NCBI RefSeq assembly: GCF_019396355.1
Contig: NZ_JAHKRK010000023.1
Location: 1-59,354 of the forward strand
Length of the DNA: 59,354 nucleotides
Source of the DNA: Pseudonocardia nigra
GTDB lineage: Bacteria > Actinomycetota > Actinomycetes > Mycobacteriales > Pseudonocardiaceae
Direction of reading: 5' to 3'
This document shows positions 15,494 through 24,681 of this stretch, one piece after another. Made by a program: the position numbers and the translations under genes. Within the stretch, counting starts at the first letter, position 1. Every line of letters starts with the position of its first letter. The notes beneath the pieces are model-generated. The model did not search any database and was not told the DNA's origin. It saw nothing but the letters and a program-made list of their open reading frames with translations.

Positions 15494-18400
15494 CTACGGC
15501 AGCAGATACCGCATCCCGCGGCGCTGCCCCGCCGTCACGAGCCGGCCTTCGGCGACCAGGTGTTGCGCGAGTGCGCGGGCGCCGGCGGCGTCGAGGCCCG
15601 TGAGGTCCCGAATGCGCTCGTTGGACAGCGGCTCGCTCGCGGCCGCGGTGAGCACGGCCTCGAGGTGCGCCGGGTCGGGCGCCGACCGCGGCGTGCGCGG
15701 CGCGGGCGAACTGGCCGCGCCCGCGCTCGCCGTGCCCCGGCCGCGCCGGGAGTCGGGCAGCGGTGCGACGGTGACGCGCCCGGTGGGCCGCCACGTGGCG
15801 AGATCGTCGCGGGTCAGCTGGAGCTCGGCGAGCTGGCCGTCGAGGAACCCGGCGTAGATGTCGGCGGGCGAGGCGCCGTAGCGCGCGTCGATCTCGCCGT
15901 GCCACTGCTGCACCCAGGGCAGCACCTCGGCCAGCCCCGCCAGCAGCGGGGTGACCCGCTCGGCGCCCCAGCCGTCCTCGCCGCGCCGCCGGCTGATCAG
16001 CACGGCGAGCGCCTGCGCCTGCTCACGGTGGTCGAAGCCGGCCCAGCCGAGCAGCAGGCTGCGGTCGCCGTCACGGCTGGCGTCGGGGTAGGAGATGAAC
16101 CGCTCCTTCGGCACGTCGAGCTTGCCGCGGTTGCTCCAGTAGCTGCTGCGCAGGAAGTCGCCCGAGCCGTACTTCGGCGGCACCGGCACGTCCCCGATCT
16201 CGTCCTTGATCGCGCGCCGGACCTCGGGGTGGGTGACGTCGTCGTGCCCGAGGCGCGCGGCGATCGCGTCCTCCTGCCGCTGCAACGTCCAGGTGCGCTC
16301 CCACTCGGCCCGCCTGGCCAGGCCACTGGACTTGTAGCGGTAGGCGGCGAGGAACGGGACGTGCTCGTCGTCGATCAGGGCGCCGACGATCTTGGCGAGG
16401 TCGACGTCGGCGCCGCCGAGCGTGCCGGCGGCCCACAGCGCCGCGACGGAGCCGAAGTCCTCGTCGCCGCGGAGCTGGTCGGCCAGCGTCTGCACGGAGT
16501 GCAGGACGGGCTGGTCGTCGCCGTTGTCGTCCGCGGCGAACCACAGGTGGCGGGACTCCAGCCGGTCGAGCAGCCAGTGCCGCAGCGCACGCTCCTGCTG
16601 CTTCTCCCACGGCTCCGTGGACCACCGGCGCTTGCACTCCGGGCGCTCGATCAGCGCGAGGTCCCGGCGCTTCTCGATCAGCGCGATCCGAGCCTCGACG
16701 CGGCGGCGGTACTCGGCGGGCCAGTGCGCGGGCAGCTCGGTGACCGGGGTGGAGCCGTGGCGGGCGAACCACTGCGTCTCGGCCTGCCCGGCCGCCATCT
16801 TCCGGGCGAGGACGATCTCGAACGCCCGCTCGCCGAGGTGCAACGGTTCCGCGGAACCGTCGCCCAGCACCTCCGCGGCCTCGGCGTCGGAGAGCAGGCC
16901 GTAGCGGCGGTAGACGTCCCAGTCGAGCTCCTCCTGCTCGGAGATCATGTCGGTGCGCAGGCGCTGCCACTCGGAGCGGGCGACGGCGAGGCGGTCGCGG
17001 GTCGGGGATGCCTCGGCCGCGAGCGCGTCGGGGGTGGTGGCGGCGAGCTGCTGGGCAAGGGCATCGAGACGGCAGGCGCGGTCGAGAGGCAGGTCGGCCG
17101 GGAGCGGGAACTGCTCCAGCTTGGTGCCGGTGAACTCGTAGAACCGCTCCCACCCCGCGCTGGTAATGCCGCCGCCTTCGCCGCGGTTGCCCTTGTCATG
17201 ACATACCTGCTTCATCCAGAAGCACGCCGTCGACGAGTTCAGCACCCCAAGAAGCGCCAGGTGGTCATCCTCGCTCGCCCCCGCCGGCAGCTTGATCACC
17301 GGCGCGGACCGGTTGAACACCTTCCCGCCCCGGTCCAGTACGAAGTGGTTGTGCGTCGCCACGAACGCGAACGCGATCGACAGCTCCATCGCGTACGCGG
17401 ATTTGGTGTACTGCATGTAGTCCCACCACGCCAGGCCTGCGGCCGCCATGTCGCCCTGGAAGGTCCGGCGCGCTGCCAGCAGCGAACGCCAGGCCCACAA
17501 CTCGCCGCGGAACCGACGGATATCCAGAGTCGACGCATACGGGAACCAGATCGATTCCTCGGGCGCTGCGTCCCAATCGCGCACAACGTCACCGCGCATG
17601 AGCGGAAGCAAACCGGCGCCGAAGTCAGTGAGCCTGGCCGGGCGCATGAACGCCTCATCGGCTCCGGCCCGAATGGCGCGGCCGATCGGCGGTTCGATGG
17701 CATGTGAGAGGCGCCGCTCAGTTGCCTCGATCTCGGCGACAACGGCGCCCGCTCCGCCCCCCGACAGCGACCACGGATGGCTCGCCAGCCGCGAACGCGG
17801 CAGGTCGACCACGCTCACCCACTCCGACTCGCTCCCCGGGTGCTCGACCTGCGCCTCGATCGCAGACCACACGAGTCCCTTCTCCGGGTCGTCCGGCTGC
17901 GCCGGCTCCCCCCGCACCCCGAGCACCGCCCGCACCGCATTCCGACGCGAGGGAGCAGCCCGCCGCCCGATGAGGATCACGGTCGGCGTGCCATGGCCGG
18001 GGATGTAGGCCCCGGAGGTGTCGACCACGTAGTTCAGCTCGATGCTCGGCAGGAACTCCTCGATCAGCTTCGTGCCGAACTCACGCTTCATGAACGCGTT
18101 GGAGGTGATCTGGCCGGTGTAGCCCGCGCCGAGCCCGTCCTCCGAGGGCCGCCGGGCCAGGTCGAAGATCCGCTGCGCGAACGGGACCGTCAGCTGGAAC
18201 TGCCGGTGGCACGCCGACCAGCGCTCGCGGTAGTACGCGTTCTGCTCCGGGTCCTTCACCGTGATGTACGGCGGGTTCCCCACCACCGCGTGGTACGAGC
18301 CCGAGGCGAGCAGCCGCTCGTCGGCGAAGGCGTCCACGTCCTCCCAGCGCGCCCGGTACCCGATGGCCTCGTCCACCACGGCGAACGAGCCCTGCCGCTC

Positions 18401-19365
18401 GGGTGTCCGCAGCGAGTCGGTGCAGCCGACGATCGGGCACCACCGCTGCCGGGCCGCGTCCGCCAGCGTCGTCACCCCGGCCGTCTTCAGCCCTGCGACC
18501 AGGAGCCGGAAGCGGGCGATCGCGACCGCGAACGGGTTGGTGTCCACGCCGTGCACCGAGTCCAGTGCCCGGCGGGCGATCTCGTAGTCGTCCAGGGTCG
18601 GCGACTGGTCCCGCCACGCCGCCACCAGCCGCTCGAACGCGCCGAGCAGGAAGTGGCCGCTGCCGCAGGCGGGGTCGATGAGCCGCAGCCCGTCGAGGCC
18701 GAACTCCTCGATCGCGGGCGTGAGGGTGCGATCCAGAATGAAGCGCTCGACGAACCGCGGGGTCTGAAGGAGGGCGTAGCGCTTCTTGGCGTCGTCGGAG
18801 AGGTCCTGGTAGAGGTCGCCGAGGAAGCGGGTGTCCCAGTCGGGGTCGGTGAAGGCGTGGCGCAGCGCGCCGTCGGGGCGTCGCTGCCGCCAGAACGTCA
18901 CCAGCGCCTTGGCCGCGTCGTGGGAGATCGGCACCCAGTACGTCGGGTTGTGCTCGGCGTCGAACAGCAGCCTGCCGGCGTCGGTGGCGCGCAGCACCTC
19001 GAACTGCTCGGCCAGCCAGTCGCCGTCGTTGTGCTCGGGGTGGCGGCGGTAGTACTCCAACTGGGCGTCCTCGGCCGCCGCGAGCCGGTCGCCCGGGCCG
19101 GACAGCACCCGGTCGATCAGGCCGTTGTCCTCGGTCCAGCGCAGGAACACCGTGCCCAGCACCCACGCCACCGCGATCTGGGTGAGCTGGGCCGTGCGCC
19201 ACTCCGCCACTCGGCCGCCGTGCGGCGGGCCTTGCGTTCGGCGGCGTGCTCGTCGCGCAGCACGTCGACCAACCCGGGCACCGTGTCGAGCTGGTCGGCC
19301 AGGTCGACCTCCAGCAACCGCACCTGTTCCTGCAGGTCGGCCAGCAGCGCCTTCGAGTCGATCAC
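15494..19365 (-). CDS. pglX: BREX-2 adenine-specific methyltransferase PglX, out of frame by an 8-bp duplication
   Basis: GTG 19365 has AGGGGAG just upstream and begins VIDSKALLADLQEQVRLLEV, the expected PglX N-terminus. At 19197-19212 the sequence GAGTGGCG is present twice in tandem. After RRTAAEW the frame shifts and stops near 19117. Deleting one copy joins RRTAAEW to RTAQLTQIAVAWVLGT and gives about 1287 continuous residues with DPACGSGHFLLGAF (SAM motif I, near residue 230 of the restored protein) and GNPPY (near 360, N6-adenine class). The long frame alone could start at GTG 19210 but would lack some 50 conserved residues. In the Pgl model PglX modifies DNA and its absence inactivates defence. 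The gene is monocistronic, separated from pglY by 3.6 kb. The lesion could be biological or a sequencing error. Confidence 0.9.
19197..19212 (-). repeat. tandem 8-bp duplication inside pglX
   Basis: CGCCACTC occurs twice head-to-tail on the plus strand (GAGTGGCG on the coding strand). Eight bases shift the frame; 1, 4 or 7 copies would keep it. The unit is prone to slipped-strand or short-homology gain and loss. Confidence 0.95.
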
Positions 19366-19632
19366 GATACTCCCCTCACCCCGCGAGTAGATCGCGCGCG
19401 GACCGCCCATCGTTGCAGGGGCCGGGCGGGTGGGGCACACGGCGCGCCTGACGTTTCGGCGACGGCCACCCGGCCCCGGCGTAGGCGCCTCCGCGCTCCG
19501 CGCGCGCCTGATCGGACTCCCGTTGCAGCGCCGGCGGAGACGCGCGTGCAGGGCTCGCTCGGCATGCGGCAGATGGCCTCTCACCTGCGACAAAAGGACC
19601 CGATAGAACGCTTGTTCGAATAGAATGGGCTC

Positions 19633-20438
19633 ATGTCCGGCAGCCCGCTCACCCACGCACACCGCCTGCTGGCGGAGGCGCTGGATGCGGTGCGCGCGGT
19701 CGCGGAGAGCCCGGCCACCACCGACGACGAGCTGGTGTCGGTGCTGACGATGTGCGAGGGCACCGCGCGCGGGCTGGACCGCGTCACCGTCGACACGGTG
19801 GCGGTGATGCAGCGGCGCGCACGTTCGCCGACCGCGGCTACAAGAACCCCGCCGCCGCACTGGCCGACCTGCTGGGCTGGGAGCGGTTCGAAGCCCGCCG
19901 CCGGATTACCGCCGCCGACCAGGTCAGCGCACGGGCCAACCTCGACGGCACCCCCCTGCCGGCCCGGCTGCCCGCCACCGCGGCCGCCTTCGCCGCAGGC
20001 GCCATCGGACTGCGGCACGTCGAGGTCATCGCCACACTCATGGCATCGCCCGCCGCCGAACGCATCGACGCCGACCGGCTCGCCCACGCCGAACCGATCC
20101 TCGCCGAGCGAGCCGCCGAGTACACCCCCACCCAGCTGCACACCTGGAGCGCCGACCTCATCGACAAGCTCGACCAGGACGGCCCCGAACCCGACGACAA
20201 CCCCCCCGGCCCTGACCAACGAGCTCACGATCACCCGGCACACCGGGCGCCCCGGCGGCACCGTGAAAGGCCGGTTCGACGACCCAGCGCTGTCGACAAC
20301 ATCGCCGCTCTGCGCGACGCGAAGGCCAAGCCGTCGGGCACCGACGATCACCGCATGATGCCGCAGCGGCAGGCCGAAGCCCTCGCCGAGATCTGCGGGT
20401 ACGTGCTCGACCACGGCGACGTCCCCGAATGCGGCGGC
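19633..20438 (+). pseudogene. DUF222 (13E12-type) N-terminal part of an HNH endonuclease gene, frameshifted
   Basis: ATG 19633 opens a DUF222 protein (LTHAHRLLAEALDAVRAV, ARGLDRVTVDTVAVMQRR). A one-base loss near 19818 moves the frame to FADRGYKNPAAALADLLGWE and the rest of DUF222. A C7 run at 20202-20208 shifts it again (LTNELTITRHTGRPGGTVKG), and near 20285 it shifts back (NIAALRDAKAK, then CGYVLDHGDVPECGG). The DUF222 similarity stops at about 20438 and gives way to recombinase sequence. The matching HNH C-terminus lies at 27811-28009 in the same orientation. Such genes are multicopy in actinobacteria and are often broken. Confidence 0.8.
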
Positions 20439-21028
20439 CTGTGCGGCGTGCGGCACCCCGCTGCTCGGCTGGCCCCGCGGGTCACTGCCGCCGTACCCGG
20501 ACGGGGAGCTCAAGCGGGAGTACCGGTGCCGCCGCCGCACCGACGACGCCGAAACCCCGAGGACCCTGTGCGGGCGCAACCACATCGACGGCCGCACCGC
20601 CGACCACGCCGTCACCACCGACATCACCACCCGCCTCGGTGACCCGCGCCGCGCCGACCGGGTCGCCGCGCACCTCGCCGCCGTGCGCGAGCAGCGGACC
20701 GGGATTGAGGCCGACATCGCCCGCTGGGAGGCACAGGCCGACGAACTGGTCACCAAGACCGCCACCTGGGGCGTCACCCGCGTCGACACCGCCATGGCCC
20801 CGATCCTGCGCCCATCGACGCCCTACAAGCCGACCTCGCCCGTCTCGACGAACCCGACACCACCGGCGCCGCCACCGCAGACGCCGTCGCCGCCTGGACC
20901 CAAGCCACCGAACGCGGCGACACCATCGCGCAGCGGGCGCTGGTCCGCCGCGCCTTCCCCCGCCTCACCCTCGCCATGCCGCGCCGCTACGGCGACCACA
21001 GCCCCGAACGGTTCGCCTGGGACGGCTG
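20439..21028 (+). pseudogene. serine recombinase C-terminal remnant
   Basis: Starting at CAACGTPLLGW (about 20440), one frame gives a recombinase zinc ribbon, KREYRCRRRTDD and TLCGRNHIDGRTADHAVTTD, then a long helical region (RADRVAAHLAAVREQRTGIE, IARWEAQADELVTKTATWGV). Near 20810 the frame changes to IDALQADLARLDEPD and continues to ALVRRAFPRLTLAMPRRYGD and a TGA at 21026-21028. This is the C-terminal arm of a large serine integrase. The catalytic N-terminal domain is absent: the fragment is joined directly to DUF222 sequence. It is evidence for a past integrative element between pglX and pglW. Confidence 0.75.
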
Positions 21029-21707
21029 AACCCCACCCGGCCCAGTACGACCCGGCGCAGCGCGACCCGGGAACCGACAACGACGGACGCCGCGAGGGGC
21101 GCGAGCCGACGGCGCGGACTCGGTGCTCTCCGCTGCTGTAAGCAGCGTGAGAGCAGCCGGTAAGCGACCGGTGCCCGCTCGGTACCGGGCTGCGTCGCCC
21201 CCGACGGGCGCGACCGGCGGCCCGGTGACGGCCTGGTGACTCGGCGGTGACACCGCGCCAGGGCCGCGCCCGCCGACCTGAGGGGAAGTGCGGGGCGTTC
21301 ACGAGTGCAACGATCTCTTGACGTGCGCGCCGCGGTAGAGGCGCAACGACGGGGTCGGCCTCGTGACCAGCGAGATCGGCCCGGCAGCGCTCGCCGCCGC
21401 GGTACCCCGGCCGCACGGTCCGGGGCCCTCGCGGGCCGGGGTGCGCGCGCCGGTTGTCCGTGCCGGTTCACAGAGCGAGGAGGTGGTGTGCTGGGCGGTG
21501 TCCCGGTCCCGGCAACGGGACCCACGGGCCTGCCACGACATGATGATCAACCCGCCCGGGGTGCAGGCCGAACGAGGAGCGGCCAGGCCAGGGGCGGGAG
21601 CGGGCGCAACTCGTCCGCTTCGGGTTCCACGGGGCAGCGGCGACGCCAGCGCCCCCACCGAGCCCACCACACCAGACCGACCCGCCCGTAGGGGTGCGGT
21701 CGGCGGG

Positions 21708-21855
21708 TTGACGCAGGCACAGCACGCGGCGATCGTCGACAGCAGTTGCCGCCGATGACCCACAAGCAGGTCGACGCGGTCTGCGAGGTGATCACCACGG
21801 CGCGCGAGATGGCGCCGCGAAGACCACCGCCACCGCTGACGCCCTGCTCAGCAGC
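21708..21855 (+). pseudogene. possible MobF/TraA-type relaxase helicase remnant
   Basis: Across two frames the translation reads LTQAQHAAIVDSS, then QVDAVCEVITTAREMA, then AKTTATADALLSS. The order resembles the start of the TrwC/TraA helicase domain, in which a segment of this kind precedes a GxAGxGKTT loop; here part of the P-loop would be deleted. The match is from memory of the family and short, so it is tentative. Confidence 0.3.
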
Positions 21856-22042
21856 GACGGGCGGGGCCACCCGGACCAACACAGGACCGGGAGCCCCGCC
21901 CGCCGCGGAACCACACTCGCACGGCATGCAGCGGGATGGACGAGGCCCAGTGGTGCGGCGCCGACACCCCCCGACGGCGAGAACCCCGACGTACCTATAG
22001 AGCCGGGCGGAGTCGCGGACCCCGTGTACCGGCGCTGACCTG

Positions 22043-22114
22043 CGGCGCAATTAGCGCCGAGCCCCTCCGACGTGGGTGGACGGGTAGTTGGCCGGGTAGC
22101 TGGTGGGTAGTTGG
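22043..22114. repeat. hairpin followed by three 10-bp direct repeats
   Basis: CGGCGC-AATTA-GCGCCG (22043-22059) is followed by GGGTAGTTGG, GGGTAGCTGG and GGGTAGTTGG at 22082, 22094 and 22105 (spacing 12 and 11). An inverted repeat plus iteron-like repeats can mark a transfer origin, a recombinase site or an operator array. No function can be assigned. Confidence 0.5.
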
Positions 22115-22265
22115 CAGGCCAGGAGACCGGCCGAACGGGCGGTCACGGACCGCTGTCACGGGGCGCCGCCGCAACGATCAGCACGCTGCTTGCCAAGCGA
22201 GTCTGGTACACCTGCTGATCCCCTGTCAGCCGCTCCGACCAGGACACTCAGGCGCGCTGCGGGGT

Positions 22266-23147
22266 TTACACCGAGCAGGGCCCCTCCGTTGATCCCCCCC
22301 GCCGAACCCCCGTTTGAACCCCATCTGCAGATCGCTCTCCGTGGATGTAGGCCGCCCACGCTCGGGCGTGCCCGGCGAGCGCGGTCTTCCACCCGCGCTC
22401 GGGGTCCTGGGTGCCGAGTTCGGCCCACAATGCGGCGTTGGCGTCGGCGAACGCCCGTACGCCCGCAGTGGGCGCGGCGCGCCACGGCGCGAGCTGGCGC
22501 GCCCACCGGTCGGCCTGCTCAGGGGTGTGACCGGCCTCGAGCAGCCGCAGCACCCACACCGCGGCGTCGACCCAGGCCGGGCCGCGGGACGGCCAGGCCC
22601 AGTCGATCAGGTGCGCCGACGGGTCGCTGTCGGTGCCGATCAGGACGTTGTGCGGTGCCATGTCGGTGTGCAGCAGTTGATCGCCGTCGAGCAGTCCGAC
22701 CGCGCCCGTCGCGGCGTAGGGGGCCCAGCGCTGCGCGACCCGCTTGAGCGGGAGGTCGGGGCACGGTGTGCGGGCGAGCTGGTCGAGCGCGGCGACGACC
22801 CGGGGGAGGTCCGGTGACCCGGGGGCGAAGTCGGCCGTGCGGCCGGTGATCAGCTCGAACCCGAGCAGGTCCCATTCGGCGGTCCGCGCCCGCCACAGCA
22901 GCCGCGGGCACCCGGGCGGCAGGTGTGGGTTGATGTCGGCCTCGCGCTGCTGGGTGAGCGCCTGCGGATGCGCGGCGGGGACGCCCTTGACGAAGAACCG
23001 GCCGCGGTCGGTGTCGATCGTCGCGGCGATCCCGGAGTTGATGCCGGTCCGCGCGCTGCGCGCGGTGTGCACGACGCCGGTGTGCACGGCGACCGCCGCG
23101 CGGGTCGCGGCGGGCAGGTCGTGCCAGTGGATGCGGGGCATGGCCAC
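22266..23147 (-). CDS. APH-like phosphotransferase family protein
   Basis: About 293 residues. Kinase-fold marks: GRFFVKGVP (ATP-site lysine) near residue 50, LLHTDMAPHNVLI near 165 (HxDxxxxN catalytic loop) and AHLIDWAWPSRGPAW (metal-binding Asp). This is the aminoglycoside/choline kinase-like superfamily; similar genes are common in Streptomyces and Pseudonocardiaceae beside HTH regulators and do not imply drug resistance. The start is GTG 23147 or ATG 23141, with GAGGGA upstream. Last gene of the putative RiPP cluster, after a strong hairpin, so it is perhaps expressed at a lower level or separately. It could phosphorylate the peptide product, act in self-protection, or be unrelated. Confidence 0.75.
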   Translation of the reverse strand: MAMPRIHWHDLPAATRAAVAVHTGVVHTARSARTGINSGIAATIDTDRGRFFVKGVPAAHPQALTQQREADINPHLPPGCPRLLWRARTAEWDLLGFELITGRTADFAPGSPDLPRVVAALDQLARTPCPDLPLKRVAQRWAPYAATGAVGLLDGDQLLHTDMAPHNVLIGTDSDPSAHLIDWAWPSRGPAWVDAAVWVLRLLEAGHTPEQADRWARQLAPWRAAPTAGVRAFADANAALWAELGTQDPERGWKTALAGHARAWAAYIHGERSADGVQTGVRRGGSTEGPCSV

Positions 23148-23196
23148 GTTGGTGATCGTCCCTCGGCGCGTGTGAAGAGGACAAGCGGGGTTACCG

Positions 23197-23237
23197 CGTC
23201 GTTCCCGGCCGCCGAAAGGTGGGGGCCGGGAACGACG
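23197..23237 (-). terminator. 14-bp perfect hairpin after the peptide gene
   Basis: Arms 23197-23210 and 23224-23237 are perfectly complementary, with a 13-base loop and no U-run, as is typical of actinobacterial terminators. It lies 25 bases after the peptide stop and about 50 bases before the APH-like start. It would end or attenuate the cluster transcript and stabilise the peptide message 3' end. Confidence 0.75.
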
Positions 23238-23261
23238 TTTTCCGTGCTGACTGCGGCGCGC

Positions 23262-23393
23262 TCAGTAGGGCTGGTCGTCACCGGCGCTGCACGAACACAT
23301 CACGGTCTCGACGAGGGTGTCGAGATTCTCGACGTGCTCGACGATGTCGTCGTCGAGTGGCCGGATGTCGAGCGTGATCGGCATGGCGGTCAT
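23262..23393 (-). CDS. putative RiPP precursor peptide, C-terminus CSCSAGDDQPY
   Basis: 43 residues from ATG 23393, which has an excellent GGGAGGTGA seven bases upstream. The first 31 residues are acidic and hydrophobic (PITLDIRPLDDDIVEHVENL), leader-like, with two acidic residue clusters; the end is VETVMCSCSAGDDQPY. A Cys-Ser-Cys-Ser core, a Gly-Asp-Asp turn and a terminal Tyr are what a radical SAM/SPASM enzyme could crosslink. The gene starts four bases after the maturase stop and is followed by a strong hairpin. The leader's ITLDI vaguely recalls FxLD-class leaders and the LVETV...Y end vaguely recalls MftA; neither is a real match. I do not recognise a named precursor family. Confidence 0.75.
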   Translation of the reverse strand: MTAMPITLDIRPLDDDIVEHVENLDTLVETVMCSCSAGDDQPY

Positions 23394-23397
23394 GGTT

Positions 23398-24510
23398 TCA
23401 CCTCCCCTCTCGGTGTTGGCAGTAGGTCGCGAGTGGGGCTTTCGCCTCCTGGTAGAGCTTGGCCAGCGGGCGGCAGGTCCAGCACGTTCCGGAGATCGCA
23501 CAGCCGGAGCAGCCGCCGGTGCGCAACATGAGCCCGTCGGCGATTCCGCCGAGCGCACGCAGACCGTTCGCGCCCTCGGCGATGAGGTCGATCTGGGGGT
23601 CGCGACCGACCTTGCAGATCGAGGCGTTCCCGAACGGGTCGGAGTGGAAGAACGTGTGTCCGGCGTTGCAGCCGGTGAATGCGCGCCGACGGCGGAGGAA
23701 GTCCGCAGCCTGGGTCGGGAGCGGTTCGCCGCCCCCGGAAATGGTCGGCCACATGTTCGTGTACACCTGGTGCGGGAAGCCGTGCCGATCGGCGAGCGCA
23801 CGCATCTCGTCCAGCTCATGGGCGTTGCGGTCGGCGACGATGATGTTGAGCCGGACCGGCAGCTCGGCGTCGCGAGCCGCGTCGAGACCGCGGGTGAACC
23901 GCCCGAACGCGCCCCTGCTGCGGGTCAGGCCCTCGTAGGTCTCCGCGGTCGCCCCGTAGACGCTCAAGGTCAGCCGGTACGGCTTGTGCCGGGTGAGGCA
24001 TTCGAGGATCCGGGGTTTCGACAACTGCGATCCATTCGACGAGATGGCGATCATCATCCCGAGCGAGGTCGCGTACTCGTACGATGCCGGGAAGTGCGCG
24101 TCGATCAGCGGTTCGCCGCCGGTGATCTGCAGCCACAGCACCCCGGCGTCGCGCATGACCTCCAGCAGCGTCATCTTTCCTTCCCACGACAGCCCCTCGA
24201 ACCGTTTCAAGCCGAGGTAGCAGTGCTCGCAGTCGTAGTCACAACCTTTGTTGATCTCCCAGGACGCGCGGGCGTAGCCGAGTTCGGCGGGTTTCCGGAT
24301 CAGCACCGTGTCCGCGAGCGCGGCGTCCCCGAGCGCGATGTCCCAGGCTCGTCCGGCCGACTCGACCAGCCATTCGGGAACGGGCCGATTGTGTGCGGTG
24401 TCATCGGCGAGTACGCGGAAGCGGCGCGCGGAGATGCGGATGCCCTGCTCACGTCCGGGCCGGACCACGAGGTGCTCGCCGAGGAACGGGCTGGCGATCA
24501 GCGCATGCAT
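23398..24510 (-). CDS. radical SAM/SPASM peptide maturase
   Basis: 370 residues from ATG 24510 (AGGGGA five bases upstream). The radical SAM motif CDYDCEHC (CxxxCxxC) is near residue 90, followed by LQITGGEPL and AISSNGS. The C-terminal SPASM region has FTGCNAGHTFFHSDPFGNAS, CKVGRD, GGCSGCAISGTCWTC and YCQH, enough cysteines for auxiliary Fe-S clusters. SPASM enzymes install thioether, C-C or other links in ribosomal peptides; the 43-residue peptide gene right after it is the obvious substrate. The N-terminal about 85 residues before the motif may hold a peptide-recognition element. It is 171 bases from the WbqC-like gene, a gap in which I found no convincing second peptide. Confidence 0.9.
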   Translation of the reverse strand: MHALIASPFLGEHLVVRPGREQGIRISARRFRVLADDTAHNRPVPEWLVESAGRAWDIALGDAALADTVLIRKPAELGYARASWEINKGCDYDCEHCYLGLKRFEGLSWEGKMTLLEVMRDAGVLWLQITGGEPLIDAHFPASYEYATSLGMMIAISSNGSQLSKPRILECLTRHKPYRLTLSVYGATAETYEGLTRSRGAFGRFTRGLDAARDAELPVRLNIIVADRNAHELDEMRALADRHGFPHQVYTNMWPTISGGGEPLPTQAADFLRRRRAFTGCNAGHTFFHSDPFGNASICKVGRDPQIDLIAEGANGLRALGGIADGLMLRTGGCSGCAISGTCWTCRPLAKLYQEAKAPLATYCQHREGR

Positions 24511-24681
24511 CAAGGTCCCCTGTCGTCGCGGATGTCCGCACCGCCCAACCCGCCGGGATCGTGCGGTGCGATCCCATCGTCAGCCGCCAGGGGCGGCCCG
24601 GGGAGGTCTGGGCGTCGCCCTGGTGTGGAACTTTCGATGCACCAATGGGCGTTCAGCGGGATCGCCCTGGCCGGCCCCGAC

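Larger units (their letters stand above)
21029..22265. other. 1.2-kb gene-poor stretch with mobile-element debris
   Basis: No intact gene is supported here. Frames are Arg/Pro-rich and change often. The stretch contains a possible relaxase remnant (21708-21855) and a hairpin followed by three direct repeats (22043-22114), listed separately. It lies between the recombinase remnant and the APH-like gene. Confidence 0.6.

Noticed and set aside
15494..19365. PglX as a stand-alone type IIG restriction-modification enzyme
   Set aside because: All other BREX type 2 genes are present around it and the N-terminus matches PglX, so the BREX assignment is stronger.
22266..23147. Aminoglycoside resistance gene
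   Set aside because: Only the kinase-fold motifs are present; APH-like genes of this type are common beside actinobacterial regulators and need not act on antibiotics.
23262..23393. Peptide as a mycofactocin (MftA) precursor
   Set aside because: It ends in Tyr and has a vaguely similar leader, but the IDGxCGVY core is absent and no MftB, MftD or MftE homologue is nearby.
24511..24681. Second RiPP precursor in the gap between the WbqC-like and radical SAM genes
   Set aside because: The only short minus-strand frames are Arg/Pro-rich or lack a ribosome site and leader-like composition; none compares with the 43-residue peptide.
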